Source: Cyanidium caldarium (lineage: Eukaryota; Rhodophyta; Bangiophyceae; Cyanidiales; Cyanidiaceae). From it: a stretch of DNA of 64,000 nt. Of the stretch, positions 63,738 through 64,000 are shown piece after piece. The number at the start of each line of letters is the position of its first letter. Position 1 is the stretch's first letter. The stretch is taken from contig JANCYW010000007.1 in the NCBI GenBank assembly GCA_026184775.1, positions 186,001 to 250,000 on the forward strand. Reading direction: 5' to 3'. Both the position numbers and the translations under genes were made by a program. Below the pieces are notes generated by a model. The model worked only from the letters and a program-made list of their open reading frames with translations, was not told the origin of the DNA and searched no databases.

Positions 63738-64000
63738 TTACGCACACGCGCTGTAGCCGGGGCTGTCGCGGCTGTCACTGCCGTCGCCACGATCCACTGC
63801 GGCGGCGGGTGGCGGCGGCGCTGCGGCCAGCGGTGAGGTGGTGCCCGAGCGCTCGGCCGCTTTGGGCTCGAAGACGTACGCCGCGCCGGCGGTGGTTGCT
63901 GCCGCCGATGTCGGGCCGGGCGCGGCGTAGACGACATCGCCCGGCGCGTCCGCCAATACATCATCGGTGATATCCAACAGTCGACTGCGCAACGCTGCCT
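63738..64000 (-). CDS. 3' end of an unknown gene, truncated at window edge
   Basis: The minus-strand frame is open from the right edge to a TAA at 63738-63740, giving at least 86 residues. It reads LRSRLLDITDDVLADAPGDV followed by Ala/Pro-rich sequence and a polar tail. The helix-like first part looks coding. It cannot be named from this fragment. Confidence 0.45.
   Translation of the reverse strand, partial: AALRSRLLDITDDVLADAPGDVVYAAPGPTSAAATTAGAAYVFEPKAAERSGTTSPLAAAPPPPAAAVDRGDGSDSRDSPGYSACA

Noticed and set aside
1-64000. Transposons, viral relics, CRISPR arrays, rRNA or tRNA genes
   Set aside because: No transposase, integrase or reverse-transcriptase motif, no terminal repeats and no regular spacer arrays were seen on reading; tRNA and rRNA landmarks were also absent. 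A tRNA scan allowing introns and permutation would be decisive.

Overview
The window looks like a stretch of a compact, GC-rich nuclear genome from a photosynthetic unicellular eukaryote. It carries eukaryote-only genes (actin, 60S uL3, 40S eS25, TFIIF-beta, the nucleoporin Nup54, the kinetochore scaffold KNL1, SNF2 and RING proteins). It also carries genes tied to a plastid of cyanobacterial origin: LdpA, an HCF107/MBB1-type TPR protein, a RETICULATA-family protein, a CRT-like transporter, plastid-type 3-isopropylmalate dehydrogenase and a cyanobacterial-type methyltransferase. No gene needs an intron to be read through. Intergenic gaps are mostly 5-700 bp. This style fits Cyanidiophyceae red algae (the Cyanidium/Cyanidioschyzon side, not intron-rich AT-rich Galdieria). 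That placement is inferred from genome style and gene content, not from a database match.

Layout. 1-9.5 kb: a 5'-truncated CRT-like transporter, uL3, RETICULATA protein, an F-box/SNF2/RING protein and a TMEM53-like hydrolase. 9.5-21 kb: a PPR protein, an unknown multi-spanning membrane protein, TFIIF-beta, eS25 and a KNL1/Spc7 protein with diverged MELT-like repeats. 21-31 kb: a mitochondrial-family carrier, a RING-H2 protein, actin, a degenerate LMW-phosphatase-like protein, LeuB, a strongly folded intergenic inverted repeat, and an unknown probably plastid protein. 31-42 kb: the HCF107-like protein, a HEAT-repeat protein, a RIM2-like pyrimidine nucleotide carrier, a small single-span protein, a PI4K-gamma-like kinase and Nup54. 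42-53 kb: an RRM protein, SARNP/Tho1, RFWD3, SCFD2, MtnB, a twin CX9C protein, a methyltransferase, a BSD protein and a small basic protein. 53-64 kb: a secreted four-trefoil protein, an LYR protein, a LisH/UBA-like protein, a GH31 glycosidase, LdpA, EBP1/PA2G4 and the 3' end of a gene running off the window.

Neighbouring genes do not form pathway clusters. Many pairs are divergent with 200-350 bp between starts, or convergent with stops only 5-80 bp apart. I see no transposon, viral relic, rRNA, convincing tRNA or CRISPR array. Several reading frames extend upstream through non-ATG codons, so I set starts at in-frame ATGs and say where this is uncertain. The most interesting items are the KNL1 repeats, the trefoil protein, the disarmed phosphatase-like protein, the 29.6 kb inverted repeat and a recurring upstream AGGGAAT motif.
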